From positions 372,001 through 436,000 of the forward strand of contig JAUIRK010000106.1 in the NCBI GenBank assembly GCA_030549495.1: DNA of 64,000 nucleotides, given 5' to 3'. Source of the stretch: Nectonema munidae. Taxonomy: Eukaryota; Nematomorpha; Nectonematoida; Nectonematidae. The notes beneath the pieces were generated by a model. It did not search any database and was not told the DNA's origin. It worked only from the letters and a program-made list of their open reading frames with translations. Shown one piece after another: positions 13,001 through 24,291 of the stretch. The translations under genes and the position numbers were made by a program. Position 1 is the stretch's first letter, and each line of letters opens with the position of its first letter.

Positions 13001-16000
13001 ACGACCACGGGACCGGCTAGTAAATTTATAATTAAGAAACAAAGTTACATAAACTTTCTGATAACTTGAGTTGTTTTCTGAACAAACTACTCTCTCTGGG
13101 ATACTCTTTTACTCTAATTAATATTAATAACTAGCCGGTCCCGGGCGTTCTCCCTTCGCCAACAGTGTTTTCCCCGCCAAAATAGGGTTCTGGGTGGGGT
13201 GTTTTGGTTTATTATTCCCCAAAAACCGGGGGGGGGGTTTTTTTTTTGGGAAAAAGAATGTTTTGGTGGGGGGTTTGTGTGGTTTATTGTTTTTTGGTGG
13301 GGGGGGGGGGGTTTTTTTTTTTTTTAAAAAAAAATAATATATTGGTCACAGCGTTAAGGGTCGATAATGGACGGGGCAGCACGAAGCTAGTGGTAATGAG
13401 CGCCTTGACGATAAAGAAGGTAGAGGACCGCCAGGTAAACTTGACAAGCAAATGTTGAACAAAATTCACGCGAGTCTAAGAGAAATATCTCAGCAATGCT
13501 GTTACACACCATCTGAAGCACATTAAAAAGGTGAAAAAACACATAAGTCGGGCCTATATGAATTAAGCGAAATCAGAAAACTCAGAGTTTCCATGTTTTA
13601 TCGATGCTTTTGCCTACGATAAAATGATCCCTTTCATGATCGAAAGATCCTCTAAACCATCAGACCAATGTATTGCTAGTGATGAGTGCCCCAAAAATTT
13701 TCTGAAGCTAAAGTTGCATGAGCAAAATACTGCCTGGGCGTCACCTATTGGCGTTATTGATTAAGGCGACTTTCATCAAACGTTAAAGTGGATGATGTAG
13801 CAAAAAATTTTTCCCAAATAGTATTCAATAATAATTAGTTCAATTAATTTCAGAACTGATTAAATTTTCGTAATCCAATAAAATCATTCTTAGAAAACAA
13901 AGATAATAAAAAAATTGGGTCTTAGGAATTGCTCTATTTTTAAAAAAAAAATAGTTACTAAGGATGTATACAGAATCTTAAAATATCTCTTAAAACCAAA
14001 TTATTTTATATAGAAAACTCAAAAATTCGCTCTGATATAAGTATCAGAGATATGAGTGAAAACTAGATTTTATTTTTTTCAAACACACTTCTTCTATATT
14101 TTCCCATCCCAATGCCGCAAACGTTATATGAGAATTGGCAGTCACAGACTTTTCAAAGCCAATCAGAGTATTATAACAGAAATATGGTGCAATCAACGTA
14201 AAGAAATGCATGCTCATTGGCAAAACAAGGCTTGAACTGGTAAACAATGCCGGCCCAATTCTGTCGCACTACGATAGCCATGACATTTTTCCATGATGAT
14301 ACCGCAAAAATCCACAGACTATGCAAGCTCGCCACATTCAGGGTTGGATCAAATACTTATTTTCGAATTTAAAATACCATTACCAATACACTCTCACCAC
14401 CAAATTTTAAAATATAATACAAATACATTTATTAATTTGAAAATGCAATTACAAAGACACATGTAGTTCAGCGTATCACATTGAAATAAATATATTCATT
14501 ATTTCAATCCATTCGATATACACAACAGTTATAGCTGAGCTTCCTCCCTGATAAATAGAAATTCCACGGATTGAATTTTGGGTTGCTTTCATTGATATCC
14601 TGTCATCCATGATATGGTACGTCATAGTCTTGTATTTATCATTACATTTCTTTACACAATACAAACAAATATACACAAAACTTGGAATTTAAAACGTTCT
14701 CGCGATCTTTCTCTAGCATCTTTATAAATTTTTAAGTAACAAAGCTTTGAACTCTAAAGCCAGAGATGAAGCTCAGTTCAAGGATTTCCTTGCACCCAAA
14801 CTACAGGTTTTTTATTGACGAGACAAAATTATCTTGTTTTACGGTCGGAGAAAGACATATTGATGTTCAAAGTTCAAATTTTGACTAATTAATGGAAACA
14901 TGAAAAGAGGCAATTTTGGGAAGAATAAAAGTTTATTTTGTGAAATTCCCCATTCTTTTCAGAATAAGAGAATAAAAATGCCAATATTCACAGCATTTCC
15001 AAGGATCTTTACATCATAAAATTGACGGCATTTTGATTACATTTGGACAAGCAAAAAACTTACGACAAAAGGAGTTGGATTCGCTCGAGAGAAACAATAA
15101 ACGGGGACGTTTGCATGCAAAAAAATAGCCGAAGTGAGATGAGCGAATCTAAAGCGTAAAATTTCAATTGATTAATCCATCTTCGAGTTACTAAAATATA
15201 TGTATGCACATATCTATGCAGTGGCGTAGCAAGAAGTTTTAATTTCTAGGCCCACAATAGAGCCCCAGTGTATACTCGGAACATGGCAAAGACGCGAAGG
15301 TGTCAAAACAAGCTAAACAAATTTGTCAAGATAGTATGTATGTAAATGCACGATTTCTCACCTGCAAAAGTAATTAATTACACAAACAATTAAAATTTTT
15401 AATATATGTTTTAACCGTGAATAATTAAATTGTATAGTTATTGACAAGTGAAAAATTTGCTCATGGATATGTCTGTATACAAATACATAAAAAATAGATA
15501 TATGAAATGCCCATAGACCCAGCCTTAAAATTTGCATGCCCATACCTTAAAAGTTAATGAATAATTTTTTTTGTAATTTATTGCAATCAAATCGTCCAAT
15601 TATATCATTAGGTTATAAGACATAACTTAGCCCATTGATTTAAAAAAAATAACACATTTTTGGGAAATATTTGCCATTTAATATTTTACATGACTGAATA
15701 GTCATCTCAACGCGAATTCTGCCTACTCATCAATTCATAAACCAACAATCATGGTATAGTGTTTTCTCTTTATATTTAATATTTCAATTTTAAATTTAAT
15801 TAAGCATTTAGTTTATGATGTTGTCTTTAATTTTACATCACATCTACACATTACACAACATTATTTATATACTGTAAATCAGAAAATTTCCGCGAAATTC
15901 TTTGACTACTAATCAATATTCATACAGTTTAACTTTTCAAAAATGCCTCTTTCAATTTTATATCATCTCTTCAAAATACATTTTAACTAGTTTTCAAATG

Positions 16001-16792
16001 CATATAGAAGCGTAACTTGATTGTGCTGATATCAATTTAAATTTAAGCTACCACCTCCCTCTTGCTTGATGCCTCCAATATTCTAACCTTTTCAAGGTCA
16101 CGTATATAAATATCTTTACGTTCATGCTTTGTCTGAAACTATAAGCAAGACATCTTACTTATAACAGCTCTATTCCTTCTCGCTATGAGATCCTTTATGT
16201 GTTTGTCTGTTTCTACATCTCTGTTAATATTTATCACGGCATCATGGTTATTTATTATTTTCATTTCTATCACTTTCTAAATCAAACTACATCTTGATTG
16301 ATAAAAATTTTAACTTTTAATTACAGGGATGCGCCAACTTAAAATTGAAATAAATATTTGTATAAGCTAGAGATGATATCTGCTTAAAATCCTTTACAGG
16401 TACAAGCAATCATGTTTAAACATGGGTTAAACTCGAATGCCGGCAAAGAATTTATTCTCTTCGAAGACTTTAGTGCACAACATAAATGTCTTAGTATAAA
16501 TTGTGTTCATTTCAAGTATGCGTATATAAAATGCATTTGGAAGAAAATCGCCTTTGAAATTTATGGAGTTTTGGCAGCACATTTATATCCATGAAGAAGG
16601 AAGTAGGAAGAGATGGAACAAGTTACTTTTGACTTTGGTGACGTGAATCGTAGCCCACAACGACACCTTTTTCACTCAGTAAGGATTTCGTTTGTTCTCC
16701 ACTTTGCAAATAAGATAACAGGCCTTGTGTCGTTTGAATGATGGTGAGATCGTTGATGCAAGCGAATCCAGAATCCATCTTGCCTCTGATCC
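4058..16792 (-). CDS. PGM2: PGM2-type phosphoglucomutase / phosphopentomutase, 5' end not found
   Basis: Cytosolic alpha-D-phosphohexomutase of the PGM2 branch, which interconverts ribose- or deoxyribose-1-P and 5-P (and glucose-1-P/6-P). Seven exons join in phase or match the family order: 16792-16627, 10982-10875, 10082-9895, 6725-6602, 6534-6375, 4969-4688 and 4632-4058 (stop at 4060-4058). Visible family motifs in order: [11 protein letters not shown]; the catalytic serine loop TASHNP in the 10.9-kb exon; the metal-binding NDPDADR loop in the 6.5-kb exon; [12 protein letters not shown] and FAYEEAIG (sugar specificity); and [12 protein letters not shown] (phosphate binding). Most introns have GT..AG ends, though the donor after 9895 (GTTCCA) is weak. 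The N-terminal exon(s) carrying the FGTAG region were not found, and the exon between 16627 and 10982 is only a tentative candidate. PGM2L1 is an alternative family name; membership of the PGM2 group is secure. Confidence 0.9.
4970..6374. other. PGM2 intron
   Basis: Intron between the exons ending 6375 and starting 4969. An open frame runs from exon 4969 back to 5168, but a good acceptor (TTTTAAATTAG) at 4970 and the family alignment place that extension in the intron. Confidence 0.7.
8381..8510. mobile_element. piggyBac-type MITE, 130 bp
   Basis: TTAA (8377-8380) precedes CCCTTTCGTGAGC, and the right end is GGTCACGAAAGGG followed by TAAA, a one-base decay of TTAA. The interior has AGCAGACGAAG and TATCATATATGATA palindromes. 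Same family as the other CCC..GGG MITEs. Confidence 0.75.
9125..9420 (+). mobile_element. LINE 5' relic with 2A-like motif
   Basis: Codons at 9190-9228 read [13 protein letters not shown], preceded by LMMYC. The core D-x-E-x-NPGP is the 2A ribosome-skipping motif that several CR1/L2-type LINEs carry at the start of their polyprotein. The following sequence ([12 protein letters not shown] in a shifted frame) resembles the Cys/His region that comes next in such LINEs, but it is badly decayed. No intact open frame surrounds it. It lies in a PGM2 intron on the opposite strand. Confidence 0.5.
10983..12995. other. PGM2 intron, no element recognised
   Basis: AT-rich. Short open frames exist but carry no recognised motif. 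Confidence 0.5.
12996..13200. mobile_element. Two ends of the CCGGTCCCGTGG element family
   Basis: CGAAACGACCACGGGACCGG ends at 13017, and CTAGCCGGTCCCGGGCG starts at 13131, facing outward, with AT-rich sequence between. GGGTTCTGGG at 13184 matches the interior of the 23452 copy. The right copy then dissolves into homopolymer runs. Confidence 0.5.
13190..13345. other. Homopolymer-inflated stretch, probable assembly damage
   Basis: Runs of G and T up to a dozen long alternate (for example 13228-13248 and 13300-13325) in what should be an interior copy of the CCGGTCCCGTGG element. The pattern suggests low-quality or collapsed reads rather than natural sequence, and it affects nearby frames. 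Confidence 0.6.
13345..13765 (+). other. Coding-like stretch, unassigned
   Basis: Less AT-rich than its surroundings. One frame reads [20 protein letters not shown] up to 13458. A later frame from about 13560 stays open for some 60 codons without an early Met ([29 protein letters not shown]). I do not recognise either. It may be a relic of a transposon ORF. Confidence 0.3.
14178..14260 (-). CDS. Tentative missing PGM2 exon
   Basis: The product lacks about 30 residues between YDSRHQSQ (exon ending 16627) and PFAVTHYG (exon starting 10982). In the family this stretch reads roughly RFA-L-A--F---G--VYLFS---PTPFV. After an ACAG acceptor at 14262-14261 the minus strand reads through a frame containing [18 protein letters not shown], which has a similar layout and is in phase with the upstream exon. 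The only nearby donor (GTTATA) is weak and leaves the next exon one base out of phase. It may be a chance similarity, a degraded exon, or a sequence error. Confidence 0.25.
14261..16626. other. PGM2 intron, hAT-like scrap
   Basis: Mostly unassigned. At 15219, GCAGTGGCGTAGCAAGAAG resembles the ends of degraded hAT elements (CAGTGGCGTA). Nothing else recognised. Confidence 0.4.
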
Positions 16793-17614
16793 CTGTCAAA
16801 AAAGAATAGATGTATAGGAAATATATGTTGTTATTCACCAGTCAGAGATAGAAAAATAATGAAAGAAAGTAAAAACAAAGCAAAGATAAAATGTAGCTTC
16901 TTCATGAAACGTCAATTCTTTCCGATACTTGGTTGTCATTTTTGTCGATTTTATCCCAGTTTGAATATTTTAAGTGTTATTTATTTCTAAGCACTTTTTG
17001 GAAAAGCGCTAATTTCAAAATTAATTATTTTTACCTAGCTTTTCAAACACATAATAAAACAGCGAATCAGATGCTTAATTTTAAATTATTGGCATCTGTC
17101 AGAAAGCATCACTTTGTTTCATTGCATATAGTTTTCTATTTATTATTTTGAAATTTAATTTGAAATCATTAAATTTTCTTTTTTTTCAATAAATCACAAA
17201 AATAAAACTTATTACTATTATGATTATCTTGTATATTTATAATTTAGATTTAATTTGGGGACAAAAAGCAAGCTTATATAATTTTCAGTCATCAACACAT
17301 CTCCTAATATATTACAGCGACATATGATGAATATTGATCTAATATATCTAGGTTAAGAGCATCTACGATAAATTTATAGATCCCTCCGTGGATATAGTAT
17401 TTGAAATTATAGGAAAAGTGTTATACCAAATAAATACATTCATAAGACATATCCTGCTAAGATATAGAATAAACTTTTAAAAAATAAAACTGGTAATAAA
17501 AAAATCGACATGGTGATCACTAAAATTCAGAAAGAAGTGTAAAATAAATTTAAAAAAATTAAGGAATTGCTGTAGTGAGATTTTTAATTTACTTTTTATA
17601 AATGATTTATTATG

Positions 17615-18106
17615 CAGTTGACAACCTCTAATCCGGAAATTATTAATTCGGACCTTCGTTAATCCGGAACTTTGATTATTATTCAGGAACTCTTTAATGT
17701 AGTAAAATTATTGAAAGATTGATTCAATTAACAACTGAGCTTCTCGAAGGTTTAGAAAATATAAGTTTCATAAATGAAGAAGAGCTAATGAATCTTTATA
17801 TCTTGCAAGAAAAAGTAATTAGAGAAAGACCAAAGCAACTAAAACAATACGTTTAAAAAGAATATTCAAAAAATTGTCTACACCCAGTAGAATCAGTACA
17901 TCTGAAAATTAACTTATAAGTTCTAATGTGCAATGATTCTTTTGTAATACTTTTAGTAAATAGACATATGAGATTGAACTTTAGCTCGAGTCAAGTTTTA
18001 TAACGAGAGAAATCGAGTAAGCGAAGTTTAATTTTTTTAATTAAAATAAGAAACACTAATTCGGAAAGGCCGAATCCCAACATTCCGAATAAGTGATAGT
18101 CGACTG
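17615..18106. mobile_element. Tigger/pogo-like deletion derivative
   Basis: Inverted ends CAGTTGACAACCTCTAATCC and (complement) CAGTCGACTATCACTTATTC fit the CAGTNGACT..CGGA style of Tigger-type elements, with TA on the right and a decayed TG on the left. Sub-terminal AATTCGGA repeats follow. A scrap of coding sequence near 17725-17850 (EGLENISFINEEELMNLY, ERPKQLKQ) may be the transposase C-terminus. Confidence 0.7.
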
Positions 18107-21100
18107 TACCATATTTTATTATTTGTATCACTATAATAATTTGTGTGGTGAAAAAAGCTGTGGCTTACTATATGAAGAATTGAATTTGCCTGAGATATCA
18201 ATTATTTCATTCCGTTACATTTCACCTAGCCTTTTTAGAGCGCATATTTAAAATTGTTGAGAACGTGTTTGCTAAAGCTCAGCACAAGCTCATTGCGATA
18301 AAAGTCAATAACTTTGGATTTTATATATTACAAAACTTTTCAAATTTGATGTATCCAAAAGATGTAACATTGAAGTCATAGCTTAAAATTGCAATTATTC
18401 AAAAATGTCATAAATCATTGAATCTTATGTTCTGAGCAATCACAAAAAATTTATTAGGTGGCAAAAAGTTATCTACCGAAGCAAAAATTGAGGCGGCAAA
18501 AAATGTTTTTTTAAGAAACACTTCTTATATCATCGAATTTTGTAGGTTCGCTAAGATTTGTTCGAGTAGGCTGTGCAAAGCATTCGTGCGCAACGAGTGG
18601 TAAAAAGAGGTAACCGGATGTATGTATATTTAATTTTACATAGGGAGTGTTTTCAAGCGCATGACCTGAAACTAAATTTCTTAAACGTTTTATTTTGTCA
18701 AGAAATTTTTGATGAATAAAAGTTGAAGGACATAATAGGAAAATAAGTGAAATTTTTAGTCAAACAAGTTGAAAACTTTATTAATTTTCAACCACTCTGT
18801 TCTTCATCAGAAAACGAATCGTTGAGAAAAGAGTTTATTTTGTAGTTTTGACTATTGGCGTAATTTTTTTGAATTAATATAAAAAGTTTAAAAAAGTTGG
18901 CTGGTTATCACATGAAATAGAAAGAAGGCTAAATACATACGGCGATGTGAAGATCGCTCTCTAAAGTTGCGTTCTCTATGTATAAGGGAGATGTCAAATG
19001 CTCTCGAGCTTGAAATATCTTTGATTTATTTTGCCTACGCATCCATGATTATGTTTGATTGATAATGAAAATTGCACTAAATTATTTGTTTTGCTTTCAT
19101 GAAAAATGGTAAAAAGTGATAAAATTACAGCAAACACTCATTTTAAAGGTAATCAATAAAAAACACTTTGGCATAAATTGACCTAGAGAAGGAAACGGCA
19201 AACTTTATTACCCGTCGACCCCTTCATAGAACATTTGTCTTCACATCGACCCCCACCCCCACATGGAAATGTTTCATAAAAACATTAATCAATGTATGCG
19301 GATATCCAAAATAAATTTTTATGCGGATACGGGTATAAAATATTTTTAAAAATTTATGTTTTATATTTTACAGTATCTTACTATTTTAATCTCTTTTTTA
19401 CTAGAATTTAAGACATTAAAAATCTTCTAAGTTTTCAAAAAAAATACGAGAAGTTTCAATAGATATTTATAAAAATTGATTTAAATTGCGGATGTTAACA
19501 TGAAAAAATCAGCGGATGAGGATGTAAAGTGGATGTAAAAAATTTTGTTGATGATCCACATATGCGGATATCCGATACATCTCTATACTATACAATGTCC
19601 TAAGCTATGTTTTAAAAGAAAAAGAAGATTTATTACAACTATAAAGTAAAAAAAGCATAGCACAATTTGGTAAGTTTGTCTATCTTATCGACCCCTAAAA
19701 GATCTGTTATCAACCCCCAGGGGTCGATATAAACCACTTTGCAGACCCCTAACCTAAAGCAAGGATGTACAAAATAAGGCAAGAGGAGAACCTTATCTTG
19801 GAGCATGTGAGACTTTTTGATTTTGTCCTTACTTAGTATTCATTTATTGTTACTTCAAATCAGAACCTACTAAATAAAATTTTTAGAAAATTGGAATTTT
19901 AATGTATTAAAATCTAAAGTTGACGTGTTCTAGAAAAAAAATCAACTTACAATTCTATTATAACCATAATGACAATTTAGAAAGTCTTTGTTGACATTGT
20001 GTATATATAGTTAAATGATGTTTAATTAATTAACTCGTTGATCAATTTATTTTGGCAACGTTATATAACAATATTTCATTGAATTTTAGAATCTTCCAAA
20101 AAATTTCTACAATATCTGATAACTATATGAATACGTCAGTAGTTTCAAAATTCAATTTTTACCACATTATCCTAATTTAATTTTTGGTGAGTCAATTGCC
20201 TTTTTATTTTTGATTATAGAAATAATATGAAATTAGTTTTGTCAAAATAATTTATAGAGTAGAAATTATTGAATAGAAACAAGCTCCACTGAATTATAAT
20301 ATCATAATTAAAATATTCTACGTTTTCCAAAAAGAATGAGTAACAACATTAGAAGCATCCAAACAAGTCCTTTTGATTGTTTTCATTCAAAGTTTTGTTG
20401 AAAATCTCCTTCAAACAAATATCATGATTATGTTTAAAATGATAACAACACTTTTAAAGTTCTCAGAAAAAGAGTTCGAGGAGCAAATGTCTTTGAGATT
20501 GAAAAAGAATTCATGTTTTGATTTTGAAATCTTCAATGCCTCATTTTTTTGTGATTCCTTTTTATCGGTTACGTAAACAATTTTTGGTCAACAGCTGTTG
20601 CAGTAAATAATAGTTGATTTTTTAATTTTTTTTGTTTTTTTAGTTGTCTTCTAAGGGAAGAATACGAAATACCAAATATAAATTGATTTCAATTTTTTCT
20701 GATTTTGGTGAAGTTTTTTAAGTTTATAAAGTCAAAGTTTTTGTCAGTAAGAAGTTTAAAAAAACATTTCATAATAAAGTTCATTTTCATTGGTCAAAGT
20801 GAGAAAGGGTATGTTGTCAGAATATACAAAAGATTTGGAAGAGAAAATGGAATTTATATTTTTAATACAAAGAAAGGGTCTTGCAAACATTATCCTTATT
20901 GTAGATGAGTTTTTTTAAAAAGAGACTATTGGTTTTTATTTTCAAAGTCTTTCAAAATAGTAGCAAGAACATGGTTTTAACAATTCTATTTTATTTAGTT
21001 AGCTCTTATGATAGAGAAAGGGCTTCAAATAGTAACTCATCACTGCTTGCACGAGAGCCGTTAAGGTGCCAGCTCAATTTCACAAAATGGCACAAATAGG

Positions 21101-21227
21101 CTTAAAACCAGCCCTGATCTATCAATAGAAAAAGGTTAAAACAAAAAAAACTAGAATTTATTAATCAAGTCAATAAACTTTTTAGTTGGCCGAAATGCAA
21201 AATAAACATTTATAAATAGCAAAAGGG
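18107..21227. other. Between PGM2 and PRIMPOL
   Basis: AT-rich. The missing N-terminal PGM2 exon could lie here, but no FGTAG-like coding was seen. Phrases like GTCGACCCC (19216) and GGGGTCGATA (19722) face each other and may be ends of a degraded inverted-repeat element. Confidence 0.4.
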
Positions 21228-22661
21228 TTAGTTAGTAGCGATGTCAGATGTGAAGCTGGAATCATGACTGATATAGACTTTTGGGTGAAGAGTTTGCAAG
21301 AGGGGGTGAGGGGTGGCCTTGAAGTTTACTAATCTGCAATCAGGATCACAGCATTTTTGGTAGTATTGCATCTTTAGCAGGGAAACTACCATCATAACGT
21401 TGTTACTTTTATGCTGGCGTTGAATGTTTTCGCAGTATCTATGATGTCGGAAAAAATACACAATTACTTCGTTAGAGCTAAAGTATTTCCAACTGCTGAT
21501 GCTCGCTTGTGGAGAATTCTTGATAACAATGCCTAAAACAAATGCATCGATTTCAGGGTACGGTGATGGTGAATATGGGAGCGCTTGGCTGGAGGAAGAA
21601 ATGCTAGCAGTTAGAAGGCTACTACTACCTAGATGAGATGAAGTATCGCAAGATGGAAACTGCAAAAAGCTCTCACAATGCCCTTCATTTATACCGTGCG
21701 TAATTAGCGTAGAATAGAAAAACGATTTTTCAGATCCTGTCCTCTTATATGCATTGTGCTTGGAGAAATGAAAGATTCTATCTGGATCAGCCAACTTGCT
21801 GGAGAGATAAATTCTGAAATTTCGGTTCCGTGAATAAACACCCATATCGACAATAAGAGAAAGGGTATTACGTTTATTTAAGACGAAAAAATCGGAGCAC
21901 AAGTCAGGATTCCAGCTAGATTCCTGCAAACCCTTTTTGCTTTTAATGTGTAGAATGTATTGATGAAAAATGTGTTTGACAAATCCTCCAGCATGAAGAT
22001 TGGAGGCAAAGAATAAGTTTGGATGATTGAAGATAAGATGAACACTAAACTTTTGTGCATCGCTTGATTCCAAAATGACAATATTCTGACGAGTTATGGA
22101 AAGTAAGAAATGCTGATTGATCTTTTGGCATACGAAATCGATCAACCTTGATAGAGTTTTTACCTCATCATGACATCGATTGCAATCTCTGGTAAACTCA
22201 ATATCAAAGTAGAGTTTGCACGCACAACCATCAGGAATGACTTCGTAATAGTGCCGATCACTATCGAGTTTGGAAGAATAACTGCGCCAAAAGTGATGAA
22301 AAGATGTCAACAAGAAAAGGCGTTGACCCCCACACTGCAAGGAGGGCTCATCACTGGTCTCGAACGAGAACACGGCAAATTGCAATGAAGAAGGCTTTTG
22401 AGAATTTCTCAATTTAGAAAGAATGTCAAGAGCTCTGTTCTGTCGAAGAAAAATTCTCCAATAGGGAGGAGGAGAGTTAGAAGGAGCATCAGTATCGTAG
22501 GTAAAACTTATGGAACTTCTTCTGCACTGTTTAACCCTCTTACCGCATTTTTCTGCTAAGCGTGGAGACTGCGTTAGAAAGCTTTCTTCCAAGGAAAAAT
22601 GAGTAGAAGCTTTAATATGAGTTTCATTGGTTGAGACTGAAAGCGAAAAAGGTTGTGTCAT
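21228..22661 (-). CDS. PRIMPOL: PrimPol, archaeo-eukaryotic primase/polymerase
   Basis: DNA-directed primase/polymerase that reprimes stalled forks and bypasses lesions in nucleus and mitochondria. The 477-residue product is read from a single uninterrupted exon. Visible motifs: LYFDIEF with the catalytic D153 and E155; KFSVHLIF with H208; LIVDMGVYSRNRNFR with the third carboxylate D272. A zinc knuckle follows, laid out C410-x6-H417-x19-C437-x4-C442, as in the family. Residues 1-60 are Ser/Thr-rich and poorly conserved, matching the loose N-terminus of known PrimPols. Human PrimPol is about 560 residues; here the reading frame stops about 35 residues after the zinc knuckle, so the acidic RPA-binding tail is absent unless it lies on an unseen exon. 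Start chosen: the first Met of the open frame. Conserved catalytic and zinc residues argue for a functional gene. Confidence 0.93.
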   Translation of the reverse strand: MTQPFSLSVSTNETHIKASTHFSLEESFLTQSPRLAEKCGKRVKQCRRSSISFTYDTDAPSNSPPPYWRIFLRQNRALDILSKLRNSQKPSSLQFAVFSFETSDEPSLQCGGQRLFLLTSFHHFWRSYSSKLDSDRHYYEVIPDGCACKLYFDIEFTRDCNRCHDEVKTLSRLIDFVCQKINQHFLLSITRQNIVILESSDAQKFSVHLIFNHPNLFFASNLHAGGFVKHIFHQYILHIKSKKGLQESSWNPDLCSDFFVLNKRNTLSLIVDMGVYSRNRNFRIYLSSKLADPDRIFHFSKHNAYKRTGSEKSFFYSTLITHGINEGHCESFLQFPSCDTSSHLGSSSLLTASISSSSQALPYSPSPYPEIDAFVLGIVIKNSPQASISSWKYFSSNEVIVYFFRHHRYCENIQRQHKSNNVMMVVSLLKMQYYQKCCDPDCRLVNFKATPHPLLQTLHPKVYISHDSSFTSDIATN

Positions 22662-23451
22662 TGTGATTTCGCTAAAAGACGTATACGTAAAGAATATAGA
22701 AAATCACTATAAACTTTTACAACGATGGAATATTATTTATACACATTATGTTCGAGCCATTTTCCTAAGTATTTTTTAACAAACATCTTGAAAACATTGA
22801 GAATTAGATATTTGATTTGATATAATAAAAATGGAGAGGAGTGAAAAGGGATGGAAAAAATCGATTTATAATGATCCCTAGTTATATAGATAAATCATCC
22901 AAAAAGTAGATTTGCAATGATCTCTAAAGGATAATATGTAATGATTCTATTATCAATGATTACAATGTCCTTCTTAAAAATAGAGACTTTTTAATTTAGT
23001 TGGAACCGGCATAAGGCCAATGCAATAAATTCAAAGCTTAGTACAATCGAAAAAAAGTTGTTCTTTTATTTTACGAAATTACCGGAGCCAACAAAATGAA
23101 ACATTTCGATTGTTTAACGAATCATTCAGTTGATTCCAAAGGAGAGTGACTTGCGAGTGTTCTTTTCCATCCTCAATCTGGAGTGCAGAATGGTCTGATC
23201 AACTTAAAAATCAAATCTACGAATTAATGTCATTTCACCCAACAGACTATGACTCTTAGTGGGTTACACAACATGAACACATCGATGCGCAATCACGATA
23301 CTGGATCTCAAAAAAATGGAATATTTCATTAAAACAATGCTTTAAATTGTTGTTGTCAGCAAGTTATCGCAAATTATTGGTACTGCATTTTTATCATTAC
23401 AAATAAATCGAGCGCCATAGATTAGGCAAGATTTAATTAAATTGGAATTTC
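22662..23451. promoter_or_regulatory. PRIMPOL upstream region
   Basis: Sequence upstream of the PRIMPOL start on the minus strand. No clear core-promoter element was distinguished in the AT-rich background. Nothing else identified. Confidence 0.25.
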
Positions 23452-23559
23452 CCGGTCCCGTGGTCGTTTCTCGCTTCGCTTGAAACATAGGATTCTGGGT
23501 AATGTGTATATTGAGTTGCTAATTCAAATTCGCTTCGCTCGAAACGACCACGGGACCGG
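23452..23559. mobile_element. Short inverted-repeat element (CCGGTCCCGTGG family)
   Basis: A perfect 19-base inverted repeat, CCGGTCCCGTGGTCGTTTC at 23452-23470 and its complement at 23541-23559, encloses about 70 bases with CATAGGATTCTGGG. It is GC-rich against its surroundings. Related ends occur at 12996-13020 and 13131-13150. Confidence 0.7.
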
Positions 23560-23895
23560 CTAGTTTTTTTTGTTTAGGCTACGATTGAAAAATAGGATTC
23601 TTGGTAGTTGTAATTTGATTGATTTTAATCAAAAAATATCAGTACTATTGAATTAACGATTCTTATTTTTGACAGATTTTGATTGATTTTCAAACGAAAT
23701 CAACACGATAAAAAGGATATAGTTATTTAATTTGAAAATCAATTAAAATAAGCCACGAAGCTGCGGTAAACTGCATACACTAAACATGGCGGTTTTTATT
23801 TCTGCATTTTACATGTGTATTTCTGAAATGTGATTTTTTGTTTATTATTCCGCGCTTGATTACATGTATGTGTATGTATAAATGAATTTTAAATT

Positions 23896-23917
23896 AAGGT
23901 TTGGTCGACCAAACCTT
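23896..23917. repeat. 22-bp perfect palindrome
   Basis: AAGGTTTGGTC followed by its exact complement with no spacer. It lies between PRIMPOL and CKS1, about 1.2 kb upstream of the PRIMPOL start. It could bind a dimeric factor or be a MITE remnant. Confidence 0.5.
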
Positions 23918-24081
23918 GATAAGTTTCTGCTCTAAGTTGCCTTTGATTATTTCGAATAAAAGAAAGGCTTTGACCTTCAACTTTGACATAGGCATCAACC
24001 AAAAATATTTAAATTTAATTAAATTTCATTGCCCACTATTTGGAGATATCGTTGGGGTCAGTCTATTCATTGCGTACTCAA

Positions 24082-24291
24082 CCCTTTAAGACATAACGGG
24101 AGTGCTATAATTTATAAATCGTCAGCTTTAGGTTATATAAAACGTCATTGAAAAAGATAGGCGGCAGGCGATTATTTTTCAAATATAGGTGGCAAAAGGG
24201 TTATTAACTTTTAAGTACCAGAATTTTTTGTCTGATTTCTTTTTCGATTTTCATTTCTTATGACGCGAGTGTCACAATGCTGCTCAAAGGG
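24082..24291. mobile_element. Diverged MITE with CCCTTT..AAAGGG ends
   Basis: CAACCCTTTAAG on the left and CTCAAAGGGTTG on the right are inverted. The interior carries GGCGGCAGGCGATTA and GACGCGAGTGTCAC, as in other family members. The flanks are TCAA/TTGA, so the TTAA target is decayed or different. Confidence 0.45.

Noticed and set aside
14044-14247. Minus-strand 67-residue frame as a separate small gene
   Set aside because: No start context or conservation; at best it contains a degraded PGM2 exon.
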